From Archegozetes longisetosus (Eukaryota > Arthropoda > Arachnida > Sarcoptiformes > Trhypochthoniidae): a DNA stretch of 64,000 bases. The stretch's first letter is position 1. Every line of letters begins with the position of its first letter. Shown here piece by piece: positions 24,048-36,067 of this stretch. The stretch lies in contig JAEMBT020000001.1 of NCBI GenBank assembly GCA_018873245.2, forward strand, positions 1,178,001-1,242,000. The letters are read 5' to 3'. The position numbers and the translations under genes are program-made. Below the pieces are notes generated by a model. That model was not told the origin of the DNA and did not search any database. It saw only the letters and a list, made by a program, of their open reading frames with translations.

Positions 24048-26915
24048 ATGGATACAATAATAGAAGCAAATGATTTTGACTCAAATTATATTAACTTAAA
24101 TATAATCGAATCGTCAGAAGTGTTGCCAAACAATGATTTCGACGAGGAAGTAATCGACTACGAGGAAGAAGGGGAGGAAGTATTACCGATTGACGTTAAC
24201 TCATGTCTTCTTCTGAACAACGCGTATCAGAACGCAATCGAAGAACTGAAAGAATATTTGATTTCGAAACGACGTGAAAACGAGTCGCGACAAAACGAAC
24301 TGAAATCTAGTGCTGAAAGCGATTCAGTGAAAGACATCACAATCAATAACTGCGGTTATACTCACCCAAACTCTTTGATTCCTTTTATGGCGCCTTACTT
24401 TAAAGATATTAAAGGAATCAGTGCTACTCCTAATCAGGACTGTTTGGATAAGAGGAGAAATGGAGAAATAAATGAGGCCTATCTCAGCACTAGTAAGCCA
24501 TGGAATGTGAACGAAAGGGAAAAACTCAAAGACATTGTTCTCAGAAATGCTCTGGAGAAGATGATTAAACCCTTAAGAGACCAAAAGGACGAGTTGACTA
24601 GGAATAAAAATTCGTTCACTAAAGAGACTATCGATAAGATCAATGAATTGACCAAAAAGATCGATCAAATTGGAAGTCAATTGCTGTCTGCTATAACACC
24701 TCCAGAAAGAGGCGACCAATCATTAGATTGGCTCAAGTTCTCGACTGAGTTAGACACTGACCACAGCGCAGATGAGTGTGATATATATTGGAATAACTAT
24801 CTTCATCCTTCAGTTAACAAGTCTGAATGGACTAAAGAAGAAGACAAGAAATTGGAGTCATTAGTACAACAGTACGGGACAAGGGATTGGGACAAAGTGT
24901 CAGAAGTGTTAGGGACCGGACGACTTGCGTGGCAGTGTTGTTCAAGATATCAAATGGAACTGAATAGAGAGTTGAAACGAGTTGGCCCCTTAACTAAGGC
25001 AGAAGCACAACTGGTTGAGAAAGTAATCGAATCCTGTCGTGTTGGTGATTACATTCCATGGCATCAGGTCTCATATTTCATTGAGGGCAGAACTTTGCCT
25101 CAAATCAAACATTATTGGCATAAAATTAATGTACCCAAAAGAGGAGATGTTTGGACTGACGAAGAAAACAAAGTGCTGACTGCAGCGGTTAAGAAGTATG
25201 GAATTCACAACTGGAGAAAAGTGGCTTACTTTTTGCCAGGAAGGAGTAATAGACAGTGTCGGGAGAGATATATGATGAGATTGAACTTTTCTGATAGAAA
25301 GTTAGGTAATTGGACTGCACAGGAAGATAGCGAGATCTTGAAATTGGCTCCAAAACATAACTTTCAATGGGTCAAACTTGAAGATCATATTAAAGGTCGA
25401 AATGCCAGACAAATCGCCAGTCGCTATGAGTTGTTGATGAAATACAAGTCGAATGGACAAAAGGGAAAACAAGTGAAAAATAAAGCTAATAAATCGAAAA
25501 AATTGACCAGAACTCTGACTGTTCAGACGCGACTCTATGAAAGAATTCGACAAATGATAAATCGTAGTAAAGAAAATTCAGAAGACTTGGATCAAATATT
25601 ACGCGTTGGAAGAGCCAAGTTAGCGAAAAAATTGGAACTCGAATGTCAAGGAGTCAGTTTGCAGACTAAAGGACGACCCAAAAAGAAAACAACCGAAGAG
25701 AATATTGACAGAAAAATTTGTGAAATGTTTGCACTCTATGATCACAGGTCATCACCGAAAAAAGCATTAGGTAATAGACAACAATAGTTTGTCTTTATTT
25801 TGCTAATAATTTGTATAATTGACAGCTCGTGGCGCACAAGATCAATGTGTTTACGACACAACTAAACAAATTATAAAAGAAATTATTACTGGAGAAAAAT
25901 ACAATTCTGATACATCGCTCGCAAACAATATTCGTTTACTCATTTCCAACAAAATTACCTCAAACAATCTGGAAGCAAATGAGAGCCTTGGTATCGAGAC
26001 TATTGATTCAGTTCCTCCTCCAATCTTTCCTCCAAACAGAACTACTGTCAAAGGTCTAAGAGGAATGCTTTTGCAAACCGACTATTTGTCGCGAAAAATT
26101 GCCAAATCAGAGGTATTATCGATTGTTTACTACTGTTTCGCATTGTTTATATTATGTTTTTCTGATAGATTGGATTAGAAGAATATTCAGCCGCAGTTCC
26201 AGAAGATCAAAATTATACGAAACTTTGTTCTCGATTCAAGTCACTATTTAGTTGGCCGGCACTGCTTTCTTTGATCAATACACCCGAGCGAGGTCCACAA
26301 CAGAAGCAGGTCAACACAACGGTCCCAAGCAAATCGAAGCGTAGATCGTGGCTGACAACAGATACTTCGCGCATGATTCAAATCAGGACAAAACAAACAC
26401 AACTAATACAAACAGCGATGCAATCAAATCAAGAGACGAAAGTTGATGAGGAGTTGGATGAGGAGCCGATGAATGAGAGATCAACAAAAGCCCCTTGGTA
26501 TATACAGCCGAAGGAAAGAAGATATTACAACTTGAAATCGTTAGATAAACAATCGTTTGTCTTCACTCGCCTTAAGCCAAAACGTGATGTGATTCAAGAT
26601 TCAGATGAATCTCAGAAACCAAGTCATACAAAAGGTAAATCAGCCGCTGATTCAAGCAATCAAATTTCCGGTAACTCATGTGATGAACCTGTGATCGCTA
26701 AACGCTTACGCGATGGTACTTCGAAGAATAGTGAGAAAAATGAAATAGAAAGTGATTGGGCAGATGTTGAGGAAATAAATGATGTAAGTGATTCAGAAGT
26801 TAAGACACCAAAGAAGCAAAAGTTAGCAAAGAACAAGTCCACTGCCAAAGAGTCGACCACAACAACGACAAGAAGTTCTCTGCGTATTCGTGCCTCTCGT
26901 GATAAAGCTGTTTAA
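24048..26915 (+). CDS. SNAPC4: snRNA-activating protein complex subunit 4 (SNAP190-like, Myb repeats)
   Basis: Largest subunit of SNAPc, which binds the proximal sequence element of snRNA genes for RNA polymerase II and III transcription. Exons: 24048-25770, 25826-26112, 26169-26915, phase-consistent, 918 residues. The start is the ATG giving MDTIIEAND; the frame is open a few codons further upstream but without an ATG. An acidic N-terminus and a coiled region precede the Myb array at about residues 258-465: EWTKEEDKKLESLVQQYGTR, PLTKAEAQLVEKVI, VWTDEENKVLTAAVKKYG and NWTAQEDSEILKLAP, each with the spaced Trp and helix pattern. A basic segment follows (KKLTRTLTVQTRLYERIRQM). The C-terminal part (SWPALLSLINTPERGP) is Ser/Lys-rich. 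It is shorter than the human protein, as is usual for invertebrate orthologs. It lies 221 bp upstream of IFT172 on the same strand. Confidence 0.9.
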
Positions 26916-27136
26916 ACTTTTGTAAAATTTGAAATTCTTTTGAATCTAATGTTTTCTGATATTATTCTGTAGTGAAAATGATGCCATAATACTATTTTGT
27001 TATGTTTTGATTTGTTTCTATGGGAACTCTATTAGTATTGATTAGTTGACTAGTATTGTTGAATAGAAATGAGAAAACACTTCTTTATAGAAACAAATCA
27101 AAATATATTTAGTCTTTCGATAATAAGATTTTTAAT

Positions 27137-30100
27137 ATGAAACTTAAACACGAAAAAAGTTTGCTGTTTACCGACGGAAAGTTTAATATATCGCGAATCG
27201 AGTGTTTGTGTTTTTCGCCTAACATGACAAGACTTGCAATTTGTACTTCACTTAACAATCAGATAGTATTATACGATGGAAATACAAATGACGAGAAAGA
27301 TAAATTTGCCCTCAAATCGATAGGAAAGAACTTCTCGCGAAAATCTTTTATCGTTAAAGGTATAGCTTTTTCTCCCGACTCACAAAAACTTGCTATTGGA
27401 CAAAGTGATTGTGTGATATTTGTTTATAAAATTGGGGAAAACTGGTAAGAAATAATCAATAAGCTTAATAAGTATTACTGTAATTGAAAGATTGTATGAT
27501 TTGAAATAATTTCGCATAAAACTTAGGGGCGATAAGAAAGCAATTGTTAACAAGTATAGTTTGCAAAATCCTGTTACATGTTTATTATGGCACTCGTCTG
27601 GAATAGTATTTGGTTCACTCGATGGAAAAGTAAACTTTCTATTCATTTTTATCATTAATTTACTTTTATTTGTCATTTGGCTTTCGCTAATTTAATCTGA
27701 TTTCGTGCGTTAAACGTTAGTTTTTTACTCTTTCTACTCGTATTAGATTAAATTTTTAGAAATTGGTTAATTTTTTAAATTTGATGTATCCGTTGATTTA
27801 GTAAGAAATAAAAACGAATTAAAATCTGAAATTTCAGGTAAAAGTAGTTCAAACTCAGACAAATAAAATGTTTGGATTGATGTCGAGTAGTTCAATGGTT
27901 ATATCATTGAGTGCCAGCGGTGATAACGTAGTCAGTGGTTTTTTGAGTGGTTTAATTATTATTAACTCTATTAGTTCTCGAGACAATGTTGGCAAACAAG
28001 TGACGACTCACTCTTGTGCTCCTTTTGCTCTAACGTTGACTCATAGCGGGTACGTCTGTGCCGGTGGTTGTGACGGACGCATCAGTTTCATAAGCATTTC
28101 AAATCAGACTTCAAATCAAAGAACAGCTAACAATCCTAAGCAGAACATCGAGTACGGATCCGATATATCGTGTGCTGTGAGTTCCCCTTCTGGCAACATA
28201 ACTGTCTTGAGTTCAGTGGAAAAGCTGCTGATATTTGAATTGGATTCACGCGTTTGGAGACAGAAGCATGTAATAGAACTTTCAGGCGCTCACCTCATAA
28301 CAGGTTTGCATTGGAGTATTGATGGCACTAAGATAGTTGTCGGGACGCTAAATGGAGCCACAGAACTATTTGTCTGCAAATGGAAGACAAAAATCATTGG
28401 TGACAGACTTGAGATTAATTATGTCGGAAACAGACAAGTGGTTGTAAAAGATCTGCAAAAAGGATCTTCCGCTGTGTTTCACTCGAATTTCGATATAAAA
28501 GATGTAAAAATCATCAAAGAGAACTTTGTTGTTATTTGGACGACAAATAGTTTGATTTTAGGAGATATTCGCGAACCTAACGATCGAATTTCGGAAATTG
28601 ATTGGAGTGGTATGACTACTGAAGGAGTCAAGTTTTGTTTTGATTACGATAATGTGGCACTGATTAACGTTGTCGGAGAATTATATTTAGTTGAATTAGG
28701 AAGTAATCAATTTTTAGCTTGTGTTAGAACTGATTTTGTCAATCAGCACCTAATGAGGTATCTAAGTAACTAATTTTGTGTTCAGCTTTCCATATTAACG
28801 TTTATTATATTTTCCAAAAGCGTGAGGATTAATGAGAGGAAATGTGGTGCAAAAATTCTCGCTTATCTATTAGATATCAGAACTATATCTATATTAGACT
28901 TAATATCTGGAATACAATTATGCAATTGGTCTCATAACGAATCAATCGATTGGATTGAACTGAACGAAACTGGAAAGAAACTTGCATTCAGAGACAAGTC
29001 ATTAAAATTGAATTTATTGGACATTTTAAATCAAGAAAGTCACGTCATTTTGAATTTTTGTGGCTTTGTTCAATGGGTTCCTGGAAGTGATGTAATTGTT
29101 GCCCAATCCAGAGATAAGTTATATGTTTGGTATGACTTCGATAAACCAGTTATTCATAATGTAAGCGGCGGTTCGCAGAACGATGCAAATGGTATCGAAA
29201 GAGAAAATGGAGTTACAAGAGTTACATTCAGCATACCGTCCACTGATATAATACTTGACGAAGTCTTACTTGAATTTGATACGGCTATCGAAGACGCAGA
29301 TTTGGAGCGGTATACAATAGACTTTTCTATGAAAACTTTCTAAAAACAACTTTAACTCATTCCAATTTCAGCGCCGAATCATTTCTAGAATCTCTTCCGT
29401 TGACTGCTGAGTCCGAGTCAATGTGGCGATTGTTGGGAAACGTTGCGCTAAAAAATTCAAATTTATTCATAGCCGAGCGATCGTTTGCGGCGGTTGGAGA
29501 TATTACCAGAGCTGCTTTTGTGAGAGAATGTGCTAGTGATTACAGTAAACTTGCGCTATTAGACAATGATTGGACTACCTTCGAATCGGCAGATTTTGAC
29601 GATGTCATCGAAACTTACATTAAATTGCATAAATGGGAAAAAGCAATAGATTTAGCCATTAGGTCAGGGAGAACAGAAGTTAAAGAGGATCTGGAACAGC
29701 GATACTATGACTGGTTATTGGATTCTGGACAACAGGCAGAAGCAGGGCTTATAATGGAAAGAGCTGGAAAAAATGAGGAGGCCATCAAACTGTATCTAAA
29801 GTCTGGTCGAATGGTTCAGGCTTGCAAATTGATACTGAACAATGTGAACAAACGTGGATCTGATATCACTAAATCACTAGTCGAACAAGTTATAAATGAG
29901 CTGGTCTCAACTGGATTTTATGAAGAAGCAGGACTTCTTTATGAAACTAATCTTATTAATGATAAAGAGGCTGCTCTTGAAAACTTTGTTAAAGGCAACT
30001 CTTATACTAAAGCTATTAATTTGGCGCGAAAACAATTCCCCGACGAAGTGGTTAGGCTTGAACTAAAAGTAAATATATTTTATATTACACTTATTTAATT

Positions 30101-32652
30101 CCTAACCATTTTGTCTAACAAGACAATTTTACATTGTTTGTTGCGCACAGTTTGCAGAATGGCTTTTAACTGAATGTCACGATCCTTCTGGAGCTGTGAA
30201 TCACTTTATAGAAGCTGGTAAAACAGATCGTGCCCTCGAAGCTGCAATACAAGCTGGTCAGTACGATAGGGCCGCTGAAATCGCAGCAATCCTTGATAAC
30301 ATTCCAGCACATTTTGGCAAAAAGATCGGAAACTATTATGCTACGAAAGACCAAGTTGATACTGCGGTCGAAATCTACCTCAACTGTGGTTGTATTAGAG
30401 ATGCTGTATCCCTGCTTAACAATCGCGGCCAGTACTCAAGAGCATACAAATTAGCCCGAAAGCTTATGGATCCGACAGAAGCTAAAGAAATGTATGAGTC
30501 TATTGCTAGGTCGTTGGAAAATGATGGCAAATATAAAGAAGCAGAAAGAATATACATTACGTGCGATGATGTGGATTCAGCAATAAGTATGTATAAAAAT
30601 GCGCGACAGTACGAGGCCATGATTCGACTAGTTAAACAATATCACCCTGACTTGTTGAATGACACTCACCTTCACTTGGCAAAGGTATATTTGATCGATT
30701 TTAGGTAATTCAATCTTGCTGAAAGTTGCAACTTTTTGGATTTTATTTGAACTAGGAATTAGAGAATGAGGGGTCTCTTCATCAAGCTGAAACTCATTAT
30801 GTCGCAGCTTCTGAATGGAAAATTGCGGTTCAGATGTATAAAAAAGCCGATCAATGGGAAGAAGCCTATAGAGTTTCCAGGGCTCACGGAGGCGTCAATG
30901 CTGCTAAACAAGTAGCTTATTATTGGGCACTGAGTCTTAAAAACCCTGAATCGGCAGTCAAGCTCTTGAGCAGATTCGGTTTACTTAACCAAGTAGTCGA
31001 TTATGCGGTTGAATCTAATGCTTTTGAATTCGCCATAGAATTGATATCAAACTCAGGCAATGACTTGAAGCATAAGATGAATGAAGTCAGACTGAAGTAT
31101 GCACATTGGCTCGAAGATGAGAACAGATATACGGACGCGGAGACCATGTTTATCGAAGCAAATAAGCCTAAAGAAGCAGTACTTATGTATTTGTATAATG
31201 GCAACTTTGACGATGCCCTCAGAGTTGCTGAAGATTTCGTTCGTGACGATGACTGCGTTAAAGATGTATTGACAGCACAGGCAAGAAATATATTAGAAAG
31301 AAGTAGACGTACTGTCGATGATATGAATCGTGCAGAATCATTACTATTGAGGGCTGGAAGGATTGAATTGGCGGTTAAGGTGTATAAAGAGAATGGGATG
31401 TGGGAGGAAGCCCTTCGTGTGTGTGATCAGTACGCTCCGCATCTCATTGAATCAGTTAAGAGAGAAATGATTGTTGAAACTCGTAATAGTGATGCCTATA
31501 TGAGTGGCACCACAACCAGAGAAAGCTCTGGTCGAATTGTGACGCGTATGATTAGAGATACGGAAAGGAGTGAACAGCCCGATATTTCTTCCTTGCATGA
31601 ATTAAATGACTTTAGGCAATGTCTTAAGTTAGCCGAACAGAACGGGGATAAGGAGTCAATTGTTAAGTATACTATACTTCTTGCTTCGCAATTAGTTAAG
31701 GAGAAGTCAACAACAGACGCTTTAAATGTATTGAATAAATATAATGCTGTTTTCATTCTACCCGAAACTAAAAAGATTGTTGTCAGGATCGCTGCCGATC
31801 TCTTTGCCTTTGAATTCAATAACGAAACTGATCTGAACACTTGGAAACTATTGAGAGACTCCTTATTCCAAGTTATTGGTTCTTCTGGAAGCGATTCTGA
31901 GCTCGAAATTTTGGAAAAGTATTTACTAGTTTCCCATTTTTTGACTTTGCAAACAGTTTTGTCCGGAATGAGTGGTCAGTCGAATGCTATTGAATTACAC
32001 ACTAAGATAACAATAGCTCTTCTCCGTTATACTGATATTTTGAGAGTTGACAAAGCTTTCTATGAGGCCGGAAAAGTAGCCAAAGATAGCTCTCGCCTCG
32101 AAATGGCTTTTGTTTTCTGGAACCATTTCCTTGATTTAGTTGAGGCTATCGATGAAGGAGAGTACAATGTCGATCACTCAGACTTTGTTGGAACTGATAT
32201 CCCATTCGAAGTTCCACTCCCTTCGCAGCCCTTCTCCGCTGAAGCCTCGCGCAATACAGTCGAAGATGTCAAAAGTTGGATTCTTCAGATATCAATGGAT
32301 TCACATGTCTCGCAATCGTTACCTTTGGATGCCTTTCGAGATGGAGATGTCTATGAGGCCAGCCTTATAAATAGTGATTCGTCGATGTGTCTGCCATGTC
32401 TTGTCACTGGGTATCCAGTTGTCAGACATAAAATGCTCGAATTCAAACCTGGAAAGTATGCCGTCAACAAAGATGACTGGAATAAACTACTTATGCTTAC
32501 GAAGGTTTGATCATTCTCTGTGCCATATTACTTATGAATTTTTGTCATCACTTCTCTTACAGGTTACTGCAAGTGATCACTTGAAGGATGTTCTTCACTT
32601 TATTGGGAAACTTTGTGGAAATGCAACTGTTGCACGATTTTCTTTTCAGTAA
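27137..32652 (+). CDS. IFT172: Intraflagellar transport protein 172
   Basis: Peripheral IFT-B subunit needed for cilium assembly, acting at the tip in the switch from anterograde to retrograde transport. Exons: 27137-27444, 27527-27629, 27838-28757, 28821-29309, 29372-30068, 30151-30684, 30756-32504, 32563-32652, all phase-consistent, 1629 residues. The N-terminal WD40 half begins MKLKHEKSLL and includes HLMSVRINER and LILNFCGFVQWVPGSDVIVAQ-type family blocks. The TPR-like half includes HPDLLNDTHLHLAK, QWEEAYRVSRAHGG and KPKEAVLM. The tail has HSDFVGTDIPFEVPLPSQPF and ends ARFSFQ, as in orthologs. It is about 120 residues shorter than the vertebrate protein. The loss falls within one continuous exon, after ALRVCDQYAPHL (see findings). 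The last donor (GTTTGA) is weak but fits the conserved join. Presence implies ciliated cells, for example sensory neurons. Confidence 0.95.
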
Positions 32653-33718
32653 AATTGTGATTTGTTTTCAGTAATATTCTGATATATTCCGATGGTTCAT
32701 TGAAGTTCAGTTTTGAACACATGTTTACATATTGAAAACTTTAGTAAACTAAACGGAAATCGATTATTCTCATTAGTTCTTTAATCATACATAAGAAAAG
32801 TTTGAACTAATTACAAATTATTTATAAGTCTATGGGTAAAGGAACAAATTTATTGTCTGATATATTTGTTATTAAGTTATTAAAACTGATATATATTTAT
32901 TACAACTAAATGCATACGAATCACTATCAAAGTTCTATCAAAACTAAAGCATCATTTTTTACATTATATCAGTAGTTCTGAGCGCAATAATATTTATTAA
33001 ATATAACTTGAAAGATATTTTTAATATCTTCGGTCATAGAGAAAACAAATATTGCATAAGATGCAATTGAGCCTTTAGTAGCATAGATTCAAAGTTTCGA
33101 ACGAATGGTTAGCATAAATGAGTTACTGATAAGTCGTCAATATTGATAAGTGAACAATTTTATACTTATAAGTTCTATTAATGTATAAATAGTTATTGCC
33201 TAATATAGAGCCACGTCAATAATGGTTAATATGGATTTTCATCAGCAATTAATTATAAATTTTCAGAATAAGAGAGCTTAAATTGCTTTCAGATAACATT
33301 TTAAATGCGAAGTTTTGACTTAAAAATCACATTCAATGTTATAATAATATAATATAATATAATATTTTATATGAATTTCTAAATGTAAAACATCAATCTA
33401 AGTTTCAGTTTAAGTTTTCTATAAGTTTTAATATGACTTTCAAATATTAAGATTAACCTCTTAAGATAACATCTCAACCTTGATCTCCAGTCTATTTAAA
33501 TAGAATTGGCTAAACAATTGACCTCTTTGTTGATTAGCTCTTACAAAGTGATCAAATATTTGATGAGAAATTAAGTGAAACGAAGGCCATAAAGTACTTG
33601 TTATGATTGAATAGAAAGAACCTGAAGTATTTGACATTTAGAAATTCAAAAAGAGATAGTTAAGGTTTGAGACAAACAGAATGTCATGTAAATGCTATAA
33701 AAGGAAAACAAACAAGTA
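32653..33718. other. Convergent intergenic spacer IFT172 / NDRG
   Basis: 1.07 kb between the 3' ends of two convergent genes. It is AT-rich, with an (ATAAT)n-like run near 33340-33365. No coding frame or RNA gene was found. Confidence 0.65.
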
Positions 33719-34978
33719 TTAGACTTCATTAACAACACCAAATGTTGATCTGCGTCCAGAATTGGTATATAAGTTAAGTCTAGAGCCGGCCAGACAGGGA
33801 AGACTCATACCTGTCATGACAGCTCTTTTCCTATCGAACGCTTTTAGGGTATATCCAAGTCCTTGAAGAAACAATCTGAAAGCTTGTGCCACCTTGTGTG
33901 GCTGTTCTTCCAGAACCATTCCCGCGTCCGATAGTTTAAGCCAAGTCGAGTTCATCGGATTAAGTCTTGCATTCATTTTGATGGATTCTTCGATGTGAGG
34001 CGAGTATGAACCACAGACTACAACTACATTGCATTTGAAATTATTCAAAGTGTCATCTCTAGTGATGCCAAGATTTGATCGCCGAACATATGAGTCAATA
34101 AAAAGCGCTAAATTGTGTTTATTAACATAATTGCCGCCGAAGTACTTGCGATATAAGTCAACTGCTTCGTCATCAGTCACCCGATCGGGAAGATTCAAAT
34201 TGCCAAATAAGTGCCATATGAAATAGTCCTGAACTGGTTGTGGTAAACCATTGTCAGAATCTGGGTTTGTTAGGTGTCGCAGATTGAGTTTCTGGTAAAA
34301 CCATTCACTCCAAGTACTGGTAGTTGCGGACGGATTAATATGAAAGAGTCCTTCGACCATATCTGAATAGGTCAGAGCGAATCGACTCAATATATTGGCC
34401 CCGGCACCAAAACCAAATCCAATAAATTGGCTAATTTGGTAGTGTTTGCAAACATCAAGTATTTGTTCCGCTAATTCGTCCATCGACGGGAAGGTGTAAC
34501 TGTTTGGCAAATTATCGGCATTTTCTTCCTGTCCGGGAGCTGTTACATGATAGACTACGAAACTTTGCAATAACAGCTTGTTTTCTGAGATACTGAAAAA
34601 TGACTCGAAATTCGAGGAATGATTCAAACCAATGTCATGGTAAGTTATGATGACAGGTTTTCCAGGTCTACTGTTGGATTCTTGCTTCACAACAACTACT
34701 GGTCCATATTTCGTAATGATCCTCTCTTGAGGCTCGTCGCCACTGGTTTCGGTTGTTTTTGAATCAGAAATAGAATTACTATTTTCAGCTTTTATTAGAG
34801 GCGATTCTGAAGCATCAATGCTTATGCTTATTCTGTCGAGTTCTAATCCATCGCTTCTACTTGAACGCGAGTTTATGTTCGATAGCTTTCTTCTAATACC
34901 AAATGAAAATCTGTTACCTTTTTCCAAAATGTTCAAATCATTTGGATTTGGCTTCACTTTCTTATAATAAATTGGCAT
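33719..34978 (-). CDS. NDRG: NDRG family protein (N-myc downstream-regulated)
   Basis: Alpha/beta-hydrolase-fold protein of the NDR family (Drosophila MESK2), stress- and differentiation-linked and regarded as non-catalytic. One uninterrupted frame of 419 residues. About 100 Ser/Lys-rich residues precede the core, which starts KPVIITYHDIGLNHSSNFES. Landmarks: YHVTAPGQEENA, the nucleophile-elbow region FIGFGFGAGANILSRFALTY (Gly/Ala-rich, as in NDRG, without a catalytic Ser), VEGLFHINPSA, CNVVVVCGSYSPH and FRLFLQGLGY. The typical C-terminal tail is short. Animal NDRG genes usually have many introns, so the absence of introns is notable beside the split genes nearby. An intron in the 5' UTR cannot be excluded. 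Confidence 0.92.
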   Translation of the reverse strand: MPIYYKKVKPNPNDLNILEKGNRFSFGIRRKLSNINSRSSRSDGLELDRISISIDASESPLIKAENSNSISDSKTTETSGDEPQERIITKYGPVVVVKQESNSRPGKPVIITYHDIGLNHSSNFESFFSISENKLLLQSFVVYHVTAPGQEENADNLPNSYTFPSMDELAEQILDVCKHYQISQFIGFGFGAGANILSRFALTYSDMVEGLFHINPSATTSTWSEWFYQKLNLRHLTNPDSDNGLPQPVQDYFIWHLFGNLNLPDRVTDDEAVDLYRKYFGGNYVNKHNLALFIDSYVRRSNLGITRDDTLNNFKCNVVVVCGSYSPHIEESIKMNARLNPMNSTWLKLSDAGMVLEEQPHKVAQAFRLFLQGLGYTLKAFDRKRAVMTGMSLPCLAGSRLNLYTNSGRRSTFGVVNEV

Positions 34979-36067
34979 TCTTCACAAAACTTCACTACAA
35001 CTTCATACCAAACTAGTCAAAAAATATTCTTTATTTCTAATTAAATGATTAACACATCAAATCACTTAAGAGCTGTAGTTCTCACTCAAAGCCTTGTTTG
35101 AGAGCAGAAATGCATAGAATTAATGCATTTGTGGCTTTAAGCACGTATTCTTAAGTTAGTTTTTCTACGCATTAAACCGTTGAGAAAGTTTGAGTCTTCT
35201 TCTAATACTTAGAACTTTTACAATATTTTAGCAAATTTTAACAAATTATAATAAATCGGAAACGAATTAATACAATTTGAAGACAAAATATTGAGACAAT
35301 CTCGAATTGAATTGAGCATAAATTAAACTAAAACTGGAAGGATAGTAACCATGAAAACGGAGCAGAATTGATAATAAAAACAATGCTTACGTAAGACTAA
35401 CACCAAAAACATTTGTGAAAGTCATTCCATGCATTTAACGACAACATATTAATGCATGAATGAAACCAATTCATAGGTGAGTTTTCGAAAACCGGTTACA
35501 CCTGCCATGCATTCCATGTATTAATATAGACAAAAACGTGATATTAGAAAATTTCAAAATTACAATCAATACATATTTTATGCATTTGATTAACTTATAT
35601 AAATGTCATATGGAATGTATTAACATATGCATCGAATTATTGTAATCTAAACTCGTTAAGTCTTTTCGTAATGAAATAAGTATCAAATTATATGCATTTA
35701 ATTAAATGAGTCACTAAATATAATGTGCGAATATAAATATTAACCTTCAAAAAACTGTGCAAATATCAATATGTTTAGTAACGAATGATCAGCTTTTTTT
35801 TGACTTATATCAAGTCATTTCATACTTATTATAAATAGCTATTGAAAACCACATCGTTTTTACTAACTTTTTCTTTAACAACTTCAAGCTCTCAATATTT
35901 GATATTTATAGACCTAATTCGTGTCAAATAAAATTGAACAATAATTTGAGACAGAACCAAAAAATGACTACGAATTAGGAATAATTTCTACGATCAAAGA
36001 GTTTACTAATTATTAGTAAATGCTTTATACTTTAAAAAAAAAATAGTATTGTTGCTCTAAAACATAG
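34979..36067. other. Intergenic region between NDRG and TOX
   Basis: 1.09 kb upstream of NDRG and downstream of TOX (both minus). It contains the ATGCAT cluster described separately. No gene-like frame was found. Confidence 0.6.
35110..35697. promoter_or_regulatory. Cluster of eight ATGCAT palindromes
   Basis: ATGCAT occurs at 35110, 35123, 35429, 35452, 35507, 35580, 35627 and 35692. In sequence of about 70% A+T, roughly 0.2 occurrences would be expected in 588 bp. The hexamer is self-complementary and resembles half of an octamer/POU site. The cluster lies in the likely NDRG promoter region (NDRG start at 34978). Function is inference. Confidence 0.45.
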
